From: Bacteroides faecichinchillae JCM 17102
GTDB lineage: Bacteria; Bacteroidota; Bacteroidia; Bacteroidales; Bacteroidaceae
DNA: 64,000 bases
Direction of reading: 5' to 3'
Assembly: GCF_000614145.1 (NCBI RefSeq)
Contig: NZ_BAKK01000021.1
Coordinates: 1-64,000 of the forward strand
Below are positions 19,205-29,298 of the stretch, piece after piece. The translations under genes were made by a program, and so were the position numbers. The notes under the pieces were generated by a model, which was given only the letters and a program-made list of their open reading frames with translations, was not told the DNA's origin and did not search any database. Numbering within the stretch: the stretch's first letter is position 1; every line of letters starts with the position of its first letter.

Positions 19205-20529
19205 TTATCTAATCGTTGTGGTCTCTCCAATCCAGCCACCGATTGTAATACGATCACCAGTTTTATACCTAACATAAAGAGATCTTTAGCCTGCGGAGTG
19301 TAAGCTGAGTATACAGCAATCTGTTTATTAGCTTCTTCTGCAACACTCGGATCTACAGTTTTTGCACGCTGTAACTTATCAAGGATTACAAAGTAGGTAC
19401 ATTTATTTAATGCAGATTCATCACTCCAATTAGGACTGGTTGCATATAAGGCAGCTATCAGCATATAAGGGTCGCCATAATTCTCGTTAAAACTGATGGC
19501 CTTCTGACAATAAGTTCTAGACTGTGCTAATTTTTTTGCTTTATATAATGCAACAGCAGCTTTAAATGCATATTCAGCCTTCTTCACATTATCTGTTTCC
19601 AAATCAATAGCTTCGTCAAAGAACTTCAGAGCTTCATCAATATCACCTTTTTTGTTTGCTTGCAGTGCACAGGCAATAGCAGCATCAGCTGTTGGCTCCA
19701 TCTTATAAACATAATACCCTGCTTGCAGATAAGCTTCACTCTCTGTACATTTCATCTGTTTCAAAATATCGATTATCTTCTTTAAAGCAACGATATCTGT
19801 TTTGTCAGCTTCCACTTTAGGACCATAAATAGCCTGTAAAGATTCACAATCAGCAGCACCACTCCCTACAAACAAAGCAACCAGATTATCTTTGATTCCC
19901 TTCAATCTTTCTTTATTGGCATCCACTGTCTCAGCAGCCAAAATAGTTTCCATATATTCAGATGCATTCAGATAATCCTGAATAAATTGCTCCTTATGAG
20001 CCGGATCTGCCTGTAATTTATCGAAAGACGTTTGGAAAAAATAAAAAATAACCGCTGGATCAGCTTCTGCCTTTACGGTATTTACAGATTGACTGAACCA
20101 TTGATAGAGTTGATTTAAATCAACTTTGGGTGCAAACGACATATAATCCAAAGCTTTGATACCTAAAATTTCATCAACAGAAGCTACCTTGACTCCCTTT
20201 GCCAAAAAATCAGGAGTATATTTCATACGTAAATCATGCGTATTCATCAATTCATCAAAATACTTCTGGTATTCCGGATTATTCTTATCTTTGATTTGCC
20301 CCATCAAACCTTTCAGAATCTTAAATCCATCATTAAAAGTGTAGTAACGAAGTGTCGGGCAATTTTCCAGAACCGCTTTCCAAGGAATATAAGCGTCTTT
20401 AAAATTGCCGGCTTTCACCGATTCATGTGAGATACTACTATTCGAATTACAGTTAGCATCATCCTGCGCCATTACAGTAGTCGCCCCAGCCGATAGGAAC
20501 AACATAGCTACAAGCGTCTTAATTTTCAT
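19205..20529 (-). CDS. exported TPR protein, frameshifted near the C terminus
   Basis: After a signal peptide (MKIKTLVAMLFLSAGATTVMAQ) the protein is made of helical tetratricopeptide units, the clearest near CALQANKKGDIDEALKFFDE and AALYKAKKLAQSRTYCQKAI. The frame ends abnormally with LVIVLQSVAGLERP and runs into lptC. Adding one base after GIK gives GDRITIGGWIGETTTIR and a stop at 19205-19207, just before lptC, which looks correct. The corrected length is about 441 residues. It likely works in the envelope as a binding scaffold; partners are unknown. Confidence 0.85.
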
Positions 20530-20587
20530 TGTATCTAAATTTTAGTTGTTATTATTTAGTCGTCTATTCTCTCTCAAATTTTCCACT

Positions 20588-21862
20588 TTACTCTACTCTG
20601 CGTTTGAAGAACCAACGTTCATTAAACGTAAGTCCTATACTTACGCGGAATATATTTTCATTTAACATATTTACTTCTTTTCCTTTCACATGAACAAACT
20701 GTCCACTAATGCTAAGGATAGAGCGCGAACGAGGAACAGGTAAACCAAAACCTGCTGTTACACCAAATTCGGTTGAAGCCTTTTTGCCCTCGATCTTATA
20801 ATACGGTGTGGAATAAAAAGCTCCCACACGATATTTTACATGGGCGAGATAGGAACGTCCCAACAAATTTGGGATATATTCTGCACCCACAGATATTCTT
20901 GAACGGTCACTAAAGGCATACGTCTCATCAAAACTCTGACGTAAATCCTCATCACTCGTTGCAAGCGAAGACTTAACCTTTGACCATTTCTGCAGGCTAT
21001 AATCCATACCTACCGTCAAACGTCTGTCATATTTATAAGTAACTCCGACTCCAAAAGTATTAGGGATTTCTAATGTTGCATCGGGAGTCACAGTAGTGAT
21101 CGTACTAACCTGCCTGGTGACTGTAAAATCATTTTTTAGACTCTTTTTCGGAGTATATACTGCGCCAAAAGTCATCAATCCTTTTTCATTGAGCTTTTGT
21201 GTATATTGCACACCGAAATCCAGCTTATAATCCGAAATGGATGTCAATGTACTTTCTTGATATGAAAAAGCGCTGGACTCATTCGGAAAGAATTGATTAC
21301 GTACACGAGTGATATCACCCCAAAAATAAGATACATTCATACCTACCGACAAGTTCTTCAACAATTTCATTCCCAATCCGAGATACAGTTGGTGTAAACC
21401 ACCGTCACCTGTAAAGCTTCTACTATATTGCAATCCGTTATCCGTAGTCTTAGTATCCGACACCGAATATCCAACACTTGAATATGGTAACAACCCAATA
21501 CTCATCGCCATCCATGGCTGCAAACGAAATTGCATGGCAAGATAATCTAAACTAGAATTTTTTGCATTTAGTTTCACACCTCCGCCACTAATGTTCATAT
21601 TCTGCATAGTAACACCACCTTCAAACAGAAATGTTAATGAGTCAATAGCTGTATACGAAGCAGGATTCAATACATTGATCTGCGCTCCATCCCGGAGTCC
21701 ATATGCAATTCCTCCCATTGCCTTGCTATTCCCAAAATACTGGTCAGACAAATCGCCAAAGCCATATCGTGTATAAGGAGAGTTTGTATTATTCTGAGCA
21801 ATTGCTATTCCAGTAATCATTGTGAGCAAAAGCGCACAAAACGTGTGTTTATATCCTACCAT
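20588..21862 (-). CDS. outer-membrane beta-barrel protein
   Basis: A 424-residue protein with a signal peptide ([13 protein letters not shown]) and the Bacteroidetes start [20 protein letters not shown]. Alternating hydrophobic beta strands run through the whole length and the last strand ends [20 protein letters not shown]. The N-terminal [20 protein letters not shown] resembles FadL-like transport barrels. No substrate can be read. Its start overlaps the end of coaX by 14 bases, so the two are co-transcribed. Confidence 0.8.
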   Translation of the reverse strand: MVGYKHTFCALLLTMITGIAIAQNNTNSPYTRYGFGDLSDQYFGNSKAMGGIAYGLRDGAQINVLNPASYTAIDSLTFLFEGGVTMQNMNISGGGVKLNAKNSSLDYLAMQFRLQPWMAMSIGLLPYSSVGYSVSDTKTTDNGLQYSRSFTGDGGLHQLYLGLGMKLLKNLSVGMNVSYFWGDITRVRNQFFPNESSAFSYQESTLTSISDYKLDFGVQYTQKLNEKGLMTFGAVYTPKKSLKNDFTVTRQVSTITTVTPDATLEIPNTFGVGVTYKYDRRLTVGMDYSLQKWSKVKSSLATSDEDLRQSFDETYAFSDRSRISVGAEYIPNLLGRSYLAHVKYRVGAFYSTPYYKIEGKKASTEFGVTAGFGLPVPRSRSILSISGQFVHVKGKEVNMLNENIFRVSIGLTFNERWFFKRRVE

Positions 21863-22580
21863 TATTATAGTTTAAAATTCTATTTAATCCTTTCAACACT
21901 AAAAATCTATCTGCAAAGATGACACTTTTTACGTTGGTTTCAAAAGAAAATTCATCTCCGCCCGTTAAAAAAACCAAAAGTTCAGGATATTTATGCTTCA
22001 TAGACTCAATATAACCTGAAATCTCATATTCAATCCCTTTCAACACTCCTGCCCGCATGGCAGTCTCAGTATCCTTTCCCATCGGGAGTTTACGCCCATT
22101 GGAATCTACCAACGGCAAGCGTCCAGTAAACTGATACAGAGCTTTAAAACGCATCTGCATACCCGGAGAAATATTACCACCATGATATTGTCCTTTTGAG
22201 TCAATAAACTCATACGTTATACAAGTTCCGGCATCAACCACTAAGATATCCTTGTCAGGAAATTGTTCATTAGCCCCTATTACGGCAGCCATACGATCGT
22301 ATCCCAATGTTTCGGGAGTTTCGTATAAATTAACGACTGGCAATGGAGTTTGATGATTTAACCACAACAGAGGAAATGATAATGCAGCTAGATCTGCCAA
22401 GACCTGTTCATTCAAATCAATGACAGTAGCAACAATTCCTTGTTCTATCGGATATTGGGCGCAAAGTTCAGCCAAACAACCCAACGAGTGATTAGATTCA
22501 ATTAGCACTTCGACCATATCATTGTTATCAAAAAGTGCTACTTTAGCCATTGTATTTCCTATGTCAATAATTAAATTCAA
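21849..22580 (-). CDS. coaX: type III pantothenate kinase, TTG start
   Basis: First step of coenzyme A synthesis. The typical N terminus [18 protein letters not shown] holds the phosphate-binding DIGNT, and the motifs [28 protein letters not shown] and [15 protein letters not shown] are those of CoaX. I place the start at TTG 22580, directly before NLIIDIGNT, for three reasons: known family members start there, a GAAGGA ribosome site lies 5-10 bases upstream, and a good -7 element sits at 22604-22611. An ATG at 22697 would add 39 residues with no family match and lies upstream of that promoter. Length from TTG is 243 residues. Confidence 0.93.
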   Translation of the reverse strand: MNLIIDIGNTMAKVALFDNNDMVEVLIESNHSLGCLAELCAQYPIEQGIVATVIDLNEQVLADLAALSFPLLWLNHQTPLPVVNLYETPETLGYDRMAAVIGANEQFPDKDILVVDAGTCITYEFIDSKGQYHGGNISPGMQMRFKALYQFTGRLPLVDSNGRKLPMGKDTETAMRAGVLKGIEYEISGYIESMKHKYPELLVFLTGGDEFSFETNVKSVIFADRFLVLKGLNRILNYNNGRI

Positions 22581-22603
22581 TGCTTTTCCTTCTTTTGCGG
22601 GCG

Positions 22604-22611
22604 CAAAGGTA
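22604..22611 (-). promoter_or_regulatory. -7 element before coaX
   Basis: TACCTTTG on the minus strand, 24 bases before the TTG start of coaX. It may drive the coaX, barrel, TPR, lptC and CorC genes. The -33 position is only partly matched. Confidence 0.5.
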
Positions 22612-22821
22612 AAGCAAAAAAAGAGAACTAAAAGCATATAAAGAGAATTATCTTTCCAAATGTATTTTTTTAATATCAAAAAAACGCCTATTTTCAAAAA
22701 ATCGAACTATTTAATATTATTGTTCTGGCATACATTTTCAGTCGTTTTAATTTACACGCTAATTCATTAATTATCGAATGATTATAAGCTATTCGATACT
22801 ATTTCAGTATGCGTTTCCTAA

Positions 22822-22917
22822 AAAGCCTTTAATAAAAACACAAAGCCTCTTTCCCACAAAACGAAAGCTCTGTTTCACAGAAGTAAAACCTCTGTTTACA
22901 CAAAACGGAGCCTCTCC
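22822..22917 (+). repeat. imperfect 22-base tandem repeats in an intergenic region
   Basis: The 397-base gap between coaX and the DUF4105 gene holds about 4.5 units with a period near 22 bases. Three full units start at 22842, 22864 and 22886 with the shared core AAAGCCTCTGTTTCACAAAA (consensus); a shorter, more divergent unit precedes them and a partial GAGCCTCTCC follows. The rest of the gap is A+T-rich with no gene. Confidence 0.7.
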
Positions 22918-22920
22918 TTT

Positions 22921-22951
22921 TTTACGAATCCAACAATTCTTTGTATCTTCG
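22921..22951 (+). promoter_or_regulatory. probable promoter for the DUF4105 gene
   Basis: TTTA, 19 bases, then TATCTTCG: each element departs from the consensus (TTTG and TAnnTTTG) by one base, but the spacing is exact and the start codon follows 27 bases later. Confidence 0.45.
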
Positions 22952-22977
22952 CCGCGAAGATAAAACAGGCACTTTTT

Positions 22978-24162
22978 ATGAAACAGACTATTTTATATAT
23001 ATTGATTCCATTTTACTTGTTATTCCTGCCCTACGGACAAGTGAAAGCAAATAAGGATTCTATCCGGGTTAGTCTTTTGACATGTGCTCCCGGAGAGGAA
23101 ATTTATTCTTTGTTCGGACATACAGCTATCCGTTACGAGAACCCGGCACAAGGAATTGATGTCGTTTTTAATTATGGTATATTCAGCTTTAATGTCCCTA
23201 ATTTCGTACTCCGTTTTTCACTCGGCGAAACAGACTACCGACTGGGAGCAAGTGATTATGACAGTTTTGTAGCCGAATATACAAGCGACAACCGTAGTGT
23301 ATGGCAACAGACTCTAAATTTGAATAATGAGGAAAAAGCCTATCTCTTCAATCTTTTGGAAGTAAATTATCGCCCGGAAAACCGCATCTATCGCTATAAT
23401 TTTTTCTATGATAATTGTGCTACCCGTCCACGTGATAAAATAGAAGAATGTATTACAGGCAAAGTTTTTTATCCCGAAGCTCCTCAGGATGGTTCCCGTT
23501 CCTTTCGGGATATTGTCCACCAGTATTGCAAAGGGCATCCATGGTCACGTTTCGGCATAGACTTCTGTATTGGTAGCGAAGCCGATCGCCCGATCACCCA
23601 GCGACAGATGATGTTTTCTCCATTCTATCTGATGAATTTCTTCGCCAATGCAAAGATAGACCATGACGGACAACAGCGCCCACTCGTTATATCCACTGAA
23701 AAAATTGTCGATGTGACACCTGATATGAACGAAAGCAGTTGGTTCCCTACCCCTCTACAATGCACGTTGCTCGTGTTTATATTAACCGCTGCCGTTACTA
23801 TCTACGGCATTCGCAAGAAGAAAGGGCTTTGGGGATTTGATCTTGTCTTATTCGGTATTGCTGGTCTTGCAGGATGCATACTTGCTTTTCTTGCTTTATT
23901 CTCAGCACATCCGGCTGTCAGTTCAAACTATCTGCTGTTTGTCTTCCACCCGGGACAACTTTTATTCCTTCCTTACATTATATATTGTATCCGAAAAAGG
24001 AAAAAATGTTGGTATATGACCTTAAATGCTATTGTTTTAACATTATTTATAGTGCTTTTTCCACTCATTCCGCAAAGAATTGACTTTGCTGTCGTACCTT
24101 TGGCACTCAGTTTGCTGATACGTTCAGTAAGCAACATGATTTTGAATTATAAAAAGAAATAA
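22978..24162 (+). CDS. DUF4105 (Lnb-like) membrane protein
   Basis: After a signal peptide the domain VSLLTCAPGEEIYSLFGHTAIRY (given here in parts LLTCAPGEEIYSLF and GHTAIRY) and NFFYDNCATRPRD matches DUF4105, which includes Lnb, the enzyme that makes lyso-form lipoproteins by moving an acyl chain. The histidine of GHTAIR and the cysteine of DNCATRPRD are the likely active residues. From about residue 260 the protein has four to five membrane helices, so the catalytic domain faces the periplasm. It overlaps the next gene at TAATG, which suggests translation coupling. Confidence 0.85.
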   Translation: MKQTILYILIPFYLLFLPYGQVKANKDSIRVSLLTCAPGEEIYSLFGHTAIRYENPAQGIDVVFNYGIFSFNVPNFVLRFSLGETDYRLGASDYDSFVAEYTSDNRSVWQQTLNLNNEEKAYLFNLLEVNYRPENRIYRYNFFYDNCATRPRDKIEECITGKVFYPEAPQDGSRSFRDIVHQYCKGHPWSRFGIDFCIGSEADRPITQRQMMFSPFYLMNFFANAKIDHDGQQRPLVISTEKIVDVTPDMNESSWFPTPLQCTLLVFILTAAVTIYGIRKKKGLWGFDLVLFGIAGLAGCILAFLALFSAHPAVSSNYLLFVFHPGQLLFLPYIIYCIRKRKKCWYMTLNAIVLTLFIVLFPLIPQRIDFAVVPLALSLLIRSVSNMILNYKKK

Positions 24163-25736
24163 TGAAAGGACTACTAACTTCTCTTATCACCGTACTCACA
24201 TTCACAGGGCTACAAGCTCAGTCTCTCCCCACATCCCCCAAGTTAGTGGTAGGATTGACTATTGATCAATTACGTACGGATTATCTGGAAGCTTTCTCCT
24301 CACTTTACGGAGACAGAGGATTCAAGCGAATCTGGAAAGAGGGAAGAGTATTCTGCAACGCTCAATTTACTTTTAACAACGTAGATCGTGCTTCTGCGAT
24401 TGCTGCTATATATACTGGTACAACACCTTCTCTCAATGGAATTATTTCCAGCCAATGGATGGACGTTTCCACTTTGCGACTGGTAAATAGTACGGATGAT
24501 ACTGCATATATGGGATATTACGGAGACATGACTTGTGCTCCGACAAAGCTTTTGACTTCCACCATTTCCGATGAACTGAAAATAGCCACTCAAGGTAAGG
24601 GACAAGTTTATGCCATTGCTCCTACCTGTGACGCAGCCATATTCTCAGGTGGACATGCTGCTAACGGAGCTTTTTGGCTCAACCCGAATACTGGAAAATG
24701 GAGTGGAACCACTTATTACGGAGAGTTTCCATGGTGGGCAAGCCAATATAATGATCGCCAAGCTATTGATTTCCGTATCTCCGGTATTATCTGGGAACCA
24801 GTTTATCCTAAAATGATGTACACATTCCTGCCAGATTGGCGGGATGAAACATTCAAATATAAATTTGACGACGACCGTCAAAACAAATTCAGAAGATTTA
24901 TCACAAGCCCTTTTGTAAACGATGAAGTGAATATGCTTGCAGATGAAGTCATAACCAAAGCACTTCTGGGTATGGATGACATTACTGACTTACTGTCACT
25001 GACATATTACGCGGGCAACTATGCGCATAAGTCCGTACAGGAATGTGCCATGGAGATACAGGACACTTATGTCCGTCTGGACCGTAGTATCGCTAGTCTA
25101 TTGGACATTCTGGATAAAAAAGTAGGCTTACAAAACGTGTTGATTTTCATCACTTCTACCGGATATACAGACAGTGAATCAACGGATTCGGGATTGTATA
25201 AAATTCCTACCGGAGAGTTTCATCTGAATCGTTGTGCCGCTCTGCTAAATATGTTCCTGATGGCTACTTACGGTGAAGGAAAATATGTAGAAGCTTATTA
25301 CGATCAACAAATTTACCTAAATCACAAACTGCTGGAACAAAAGCAACTGAATCTAATAGAAGTACAGGAGAAATCTGCAGAATTCCTGATGCAGTTCAGT
25401 GGAGTGAATGAAGCTTATTCTGCCCACAGACTCCTGCTGGGAGCATGGACTCCGGAAATTTATAAGATACGTAATGGTTTTCACCGTCAACGTTCGGGAG
25501 ACCTGACAATTGACGTCCTCCCGGGATGGACCATTGTCAATGAAGATACTAATTCAAGCAAGGTCGTACGTCATTCGTACATTCCTTCTCCGCTAATTTT
25601 TATTGGCCATTCAGTGAAACCAGCTGTTATACAGACACCTGTAACAATAGACCATATTGCGCCAACTCTGGCTAATTTCATGCGCATACGGGCACCGAAC
25701 GCTTGTAGAGTAGCTCCTATTACCGACATCTGGTAA
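24162..25736 (+). CDS. alkaline-phosphatase-fold exported protein, probably inactive
   Basis: The 524-residue protein has a signal peptide (to LQAQ) and the overall pattern of the PafA/phosphodiesterase branch of the alkaline phosphatase superfamily: KLVVGLTIDQLRTDYL with the metal aspartate at 35, IYTGTTPSLNGI at 83-94 and DTYVRLDRSIASLLDILDKK in the middle. Yet the usual threonine nucleophile segment and GHA are replaced (VDRASAIAA, 74-82), the usual ADHG metal motif reads STGY (about 331-334), and the late HVPL histidine is absent. I infer a pseudo-enzyme. Its start overlaps the DUF4105 gene. Confidence 0.8.
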   Translation: MKGLLTSLITVLTFTGLQAQSLPTSPKLVVGLTIDQLRTDYLEAFSSLYGDRGFKRIWKEGRVFCNAQFTFNNVDRASAIAAIYTGTTPSLNGIISSQWMDVSTLRLVNSTDDTAYMGYYGDMTCAPTKLLTSTISDELKIATQGKGQVYAIAPTCDAAIFSGGHAANGAFWLNPNTGKWSGTTYYGEFPWWASQYNDRQAIDFRISGIIWEPVYPKMMYTFLPDWRDETFKYKFDDDRQNKFRRFITSPFVNDEVNMLADEVITKALLGMDDITDLLSLTYYAGNYAHKSVQECAMEIQDTYVRLDRSIASLLDILDKKVGLQNVLIFITSTGYTDSESTDSGLYKIPTGEFHLNRCAALLNMFLMATYGEGKYVEAYYDQQIYLNHKLLEQKQLNLIEVQEKSAEFLMQFSGVNEAYSAHRLLLGAWTPEIYKIRNGFHRQRSGDLTIDVLPGWTIVNEDTNSSKVVRHSYIPSPLIFIGHSVKPAVIQTPVTIDHIAPTLANFMRIRAPNACRVAPITDIW

Positions 25737-25789
25737 AAGTTTCCCCGTAAAAACAAGGCGCAAAGTATAAATAAATCAGCATTTTAATG

Positions 25790-25797
25790 TAACTTTG
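25790..25797 (+). promoter_or_regulatory. -7 element before secA
   Basis: TAACTTTG fits TAnnTTTG and lies 45 bases before the secA ATG. It overlaps one arm of a 9-base inverted repeat (GCGCAAAGT at 25758-25766 with ACTTTGCGC at 25792-25800), which might be an operator or a hairpin. No clear -33 box. Confidence 0.5.
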
Positions 25798-25841
25798 CGC
25801 ACGTTATTTCAGTACGATAAATAATAAACATAATAATACAA

Positions 25842-28800
25842 ATGGGATTTAATGAAATTTTAAGCTCGATTTTTGGAAATAAATCCACTCGAGACATGAA
25901 AGAAATCAAACCCTGGGTAGAGAAGATCAAAGCTGCTTACCCTGAGGTTGAAGCACTTGACAATGACGCTCTACGTGCCAAAACGCGAGAGCTCAAGCAA
26001 TATATCTATGACTCGGCTAGCGCTGAACGTGCGAAAGTAGAAGAGTTGAAAGCAAGTATCGAAAGCATAGAACTGGAAGACCGCGAAGAAGTTTTCGCTC
26101 AAATTGACAAGATAGATAAAGAAATTCTGGAGAAATACGAAAAGGCACTGGATGAAATACTACCGGTAGCGTTCTCTATCGTAAAAGCTACCGCTAAACG
26201 TTTCGCTGAAAATCCGGAAATCGTAGTTACTGCTACCGATTTCGACCGCGAACTGGCTGCCACAAAAGATTTTGTACGCATCGAAGGAGATAAGGCTATT
26301 TACCAGAATCACTGGATGGCCGGTGGTAACGATACATTGTGGAACATGGTTCACTATGATGTACAGTTATTCGGTGGTGTGGTACTGCACAAAGGTAAAA
26401 TTGCGGAAATGGCAACCGGTGAAGGTAAAACCCTTGTGGCTACCCTCCCTGTATTCCTGAATGCATTGACCGGAAACGGTGTACACGTAGTAACTGTGAA
26501 CGACTATCTGGCAAAACGTGACTCCGAATGGATGGGACCACTCTATATGTTCCATGGATTAAGTGTAGATTGTATCGACCGTCACCAGCCGAACTCTGAT
26601 GCTCGTCGTCAAGCTTATCTGGCCGATATCACATTTGGTACTAACAACGAATTCGGTTTCGACTATTTGCGTGACAATATGGCGATCAGCCCGAAAGACC
26701 TTGTACAACGCCAGCACAACTATGCTATTGTCGATGAGGTGGACTCCGTATTGATTGACGATGCCCGTACTCCGTTGATTATTTCCGGCCCGGTCCCCAA
26801 AGGCGACGACCAATTGTTCGAACAACTTCGTCCGCTAGTAGAACGACTTGTTGAAGCACAAAAGGTATTGGCTACCAAATATCTGTCTGAAGCGAAGAGA
26901 CTGATTGCTTCGGATGATAAAAAAGAGGTTGAAGAGGGATTCCTTGCATTATACCGTAGCCACAAATGTTTGCCCAAAAACAAGGCATTGATTAAGTTCC
27001 TCAGTGAACAAGGTATCAAAGCCGGAATGTTGAAGACAGAAGAAATCTACATGGAGCAAAATAACAAACGTATGCACGAGGTTACCGACCCGTTGTATTT
27101 CGTTATTGAAGAAAAACTGAACAGTGTAGATTTGACTGATAAGGGTGTAGATTTAATTACCGGTAATTCAGAAGATCCGACTTTATTCGTACTTCCTGAT
27201 ATTGCAGCACAACTTTCTGAACTGGAAAATGTACCCGGACTGACAGAAGAACAGAAACTGCAAAAGAAAGATGAGTTACTGACCAACTACGCTATCAAAT
27301 CAGAACGCGTACATACAATCAATCAGTTACTGAAAGCATACACCATGTTCGAAAAAGACGACGAATACGTAGTAATCGACGGGCAGGTGAAGATCGTAGA
27401 CGAACAGACCGGACGTATTATGGAAGGTCGTCGTTATTCTGACGGATTGCATCAGGCTATCGAAGCTAAGGAACGGGTGAAAGTGGAAGCTGCAACGCAA
27501 ACATTTGCTACCATCACATTGCAGAATTACTTCCGTATGTATCATAAACTTTCCGGTATGACCGGTACTGCAGAAACGGAAGCAGGTGAGCTTTGGGATA
27601 TCTACAAATTAGATGTAGTCGTTATTCCAACCAACCGTCCGATTGCTCGTAAAGATATGAACGACCGCGTTTACAAGACTAAACGTGAGAAATATAAAGC
27701 TGTTATCGAGGAGATCGAAAAACTAGTTCAAGCCGGACGCCCGGTATTGGTGGGTACTACCTCAGTAGAAATTTCAGAAATGCTAAGCAAGATGCTTACA
27801 ATGCGTAAGATTGAGCACAACGTATTGAATGCTAAACTGCACCAAAGAGAGGCTGATATTGTTGCCACAGCCGGTATGAGCGGAACAGTAACCATTGCTA
27901 CCAACATGGCTGGTCGTGGAACCGACATCAAGCTAAGCCCGGAAGTAAAAGCGGCAGGCGGTCTTGCTATCATCGGTACAGAACGTCATGAGTCACGTCG
28001 TGTAGACCGCCAGTTACGTGGTCGTGCCGGACGTCAAGGTGACCCGGGTTCTTCTGTATTCTTCGTATCATTGGAAGACGATCTGATGCGTTTGTTCTCT
28101 TCCGACCGTATTGCCAGTGTGATGGATAAACTCGGTTTCCAGGAAGGCGAAATGATTGAACACAAAATGATCTCTAATTCTATCGAACGTGCACAGAAGA
28201 AAGTAGAAGAAAACAACTTTGGTATCCGTAAACGTTTGCTGGAATATGATGATGTAATGAATAAGCAACGTACAGTTGTCTATACAAAACGCCGTCACGC
28301 TTTGATGGGTGAACGTATCGGTATGGATATTGTAAACATGGTTTGGGACCGTTGCGCAAACGCTATCGAAAACAACGATTACGAAGGCTGCAAGATGGAA
28401 ATGCTTCAGACATTGGCTATGGAATGTCCGTTCACAGAAGATGAATTCCGTAACGAGAAGAAAGAGGTAATGGCAGAAAAGGCTTTCGCAATGGCAATGG
28501 AGAACTTCAAACGGAAAACAGACCGTTTGGCTCAGATCGCTAATCCGGTTATCAAACAGGTTTATGAGAACCAGGGACAAATGTATGAGAACATCTTGAT
28601 TCCCATCACAGATGGCAAACGTATGTACAATATCTCTTGTAACCTGAAGACTGCTTATGAAACAGAGTCTAAGGAAGTAGTTAAGTCGTTCGAGAAATCA
28701 ATTCTGTTACATGTTATCGATGAAGCATGGAAAGAGAACTTACGTGAATTGGACGAACTGAAACACTCTGTACAGAACGCTAGTTATGAGCAGAAAGATC

Positions 28801-29162
28801 CGCTGTTGATTTACAAATTGGAGTCTGTTACATTGTTTGACGCAATGGTGAACAAGATCAATAACCAGACAGTCTCAATCTTAATGCGTGGACAAATTCC
28901 TGTACAAGAAGCTCCTGACGAACAAGCTCCACGACGCGTGGAAGTTCGCCAGGCTACTCCGGAACAACGTCAGGACATGAGCAAGTACCGCGAACAGAAA
29001 CAAGATCTTAACGATCCCAACCAACAAGCTGCCGCTAGTCAGGATACCCGCGAACAACAAAAACGCGAACCGATACGTGCAGAAAAAACAGTAGGACGTA
29101 ATGATCCCTGTCCATGCGGTAGTGGCAAAAAATACAAAAATTGTCATGGGAAAAATGCTTAG
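25842..29162 (+). CDS. secA: preprotein translocase ATPase SecA
   Basis: The motor that drives unfolded proteins through SecYEG. Walker A is MATGEGKT at residues 190-197, the DEAD-type box is [20 protein letters not shown] near 294-313, and the helicase motifs [12 protein letters not shown] and [16 protein letters not shown] are present. The C terminus carries the zinc/SecB site [16 protein letters not shown]. The length of 1106 residues exceeds the approximately 900 of E. coli SecA because of inserts, as is usual in Bacteroidetes. A terminator follows directly. Confidence 0.98.
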   Translation: MGFNEILSSIFGNKSTRDMKEIKPWVEKIKAAYPEVEALDNDALRAKTRELKQYIYDSASAERAKVEELKASIESIELEDREEVFAQIDKIDKEILEKYEKALDEILPVAFSIVKATAKRFAENPEIVVTATDFDRELAATKDFVRIEGDKAIYQNHWMAGGNDTLWNMVHYDVQLFGGVVLHKGKIAEMATGEGKTLVATLPVFLNALTGNGVHVVTVNDYLAKRDSEWMGPLYMFHGLSVDCIDRHQPNSDARRQAYLADITFGTNNEFGFDYLRDNMAISPKDLVQRQHNYAIVDEVDSVLIDDARTPLIISGPVPKGDDQLFEQLRPLVERLVEAQKVLATKYLSEAKRLIASDDKKEVEEGFLALYRSHKCLPKNKALIKFLSEQGIKAGMLKTEEIYMEQNNKRMHEVTDPLYFVIEEKLNSVDLTDKGVDLITGNSEDPTLFVLPDIAAQLSELENVPGLTEEQKLQKKDELLTNYAIKSERVHTINQLLKAYTMFEKDDEYVVIDGQVKIVDEQTGRIMEGRRYSDGLHQAIEAKERVKVEAATQTFATITLQNYFRMYHKLSGMTGTAETEAGELWDIYKLDVVVIPTNRPIARKDMNDRVYKTKREKYKAVIEEIEKLVQAGRPVLVGTTSVEISEMLSKMLTMRKIEHNVLNAKLHQREADIVATAGMSGTVTIATNMAGRGTDIKLSPEVKAAGGLAIIGTERHESRRVDRQLRGRAGRQGDPGSSVFFVSLEDDLMRLFSSDRIASVMDKLGFQEGEMIEHKMISNSIERAQKKVEENNFGIRKRLLEYDDVMNKQRTVVYTKRRHALMGERIGMDIVNMVWDRCANAIENNDYEGCKMEMLQTLAMECPFTEDEFRNEKKEVMAEKAFAMAMENFKRKTDRLAQIANPVIKQVYENQGQMYENILIPITDGKRMYNISCNLKTAYETESKEVVKSFEKSILLHVIDEAWKENLRELDELKHSVQNASYEQKDPLLIYKLESVTLFDAMVNKINNQTVSILMRGQIPVQEAPDEQAPRRVEVRQATPEQRQDMSKYREQKQDLNDPNQQAAASQDTREQQKREPIRAEKTVGRNDPCPCGSGKKYKNCHGKNA

Positions 29163-29200
29163 TTTATGAATAGCTAATTATGCCCTATTCGTGACTGAAA

Positions 29201-29245
29201 AAAAGAAAGCCTCGAACGGTTAAAAACTGTTTGAGGCTTTCTTTT
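29201..29245 (+). terminator. terminator after secA
   Basis: AAAGAAAGCCTCGAAC pairs with GTTTGAGGCTTTCTTT around an 11-base loop, with one G-T pair, and ends in TTTT. It lies 39 bases past the secA stop codon. Confidence 0.85.
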
Positions 29246-29268
29246 ATTCATTTTAAATAGTATCTTTG
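29238..29268 (+). promoter_or_regulatory. promoter for the DUF6340 gene
   Basis: TTTC, 19 bases, TATCTTTG: the -7 box is exact and the -33 box differs by one base. It overlaps the downstream arm of the secA terminator. The ATG at 29299 follows 30 bases later. Confidence 0.55.
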
Positions 29269-29298
29269 TTTAAACCTAATTACTAAATATTCGGCACT

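Noticed and set aside
22822..22917. Possible CRISPR array
   Set aside because: Units follow head to tail with no unique spacers, the copies are imperfect, and no cas genes are near.
22938..22965. Short hairpin CTTCG/CGAAG near 22948 as a terminator
   Set aside because: Only five base pairs, no T run, and it overlaps the probable promoter of the next gene.
28068..28580. A 170-residue open frame antisense to secA
   Set aside because: It mirrors the codon pattern of secA, has no ribosome site or family match, and sits fully inside an essential gene.
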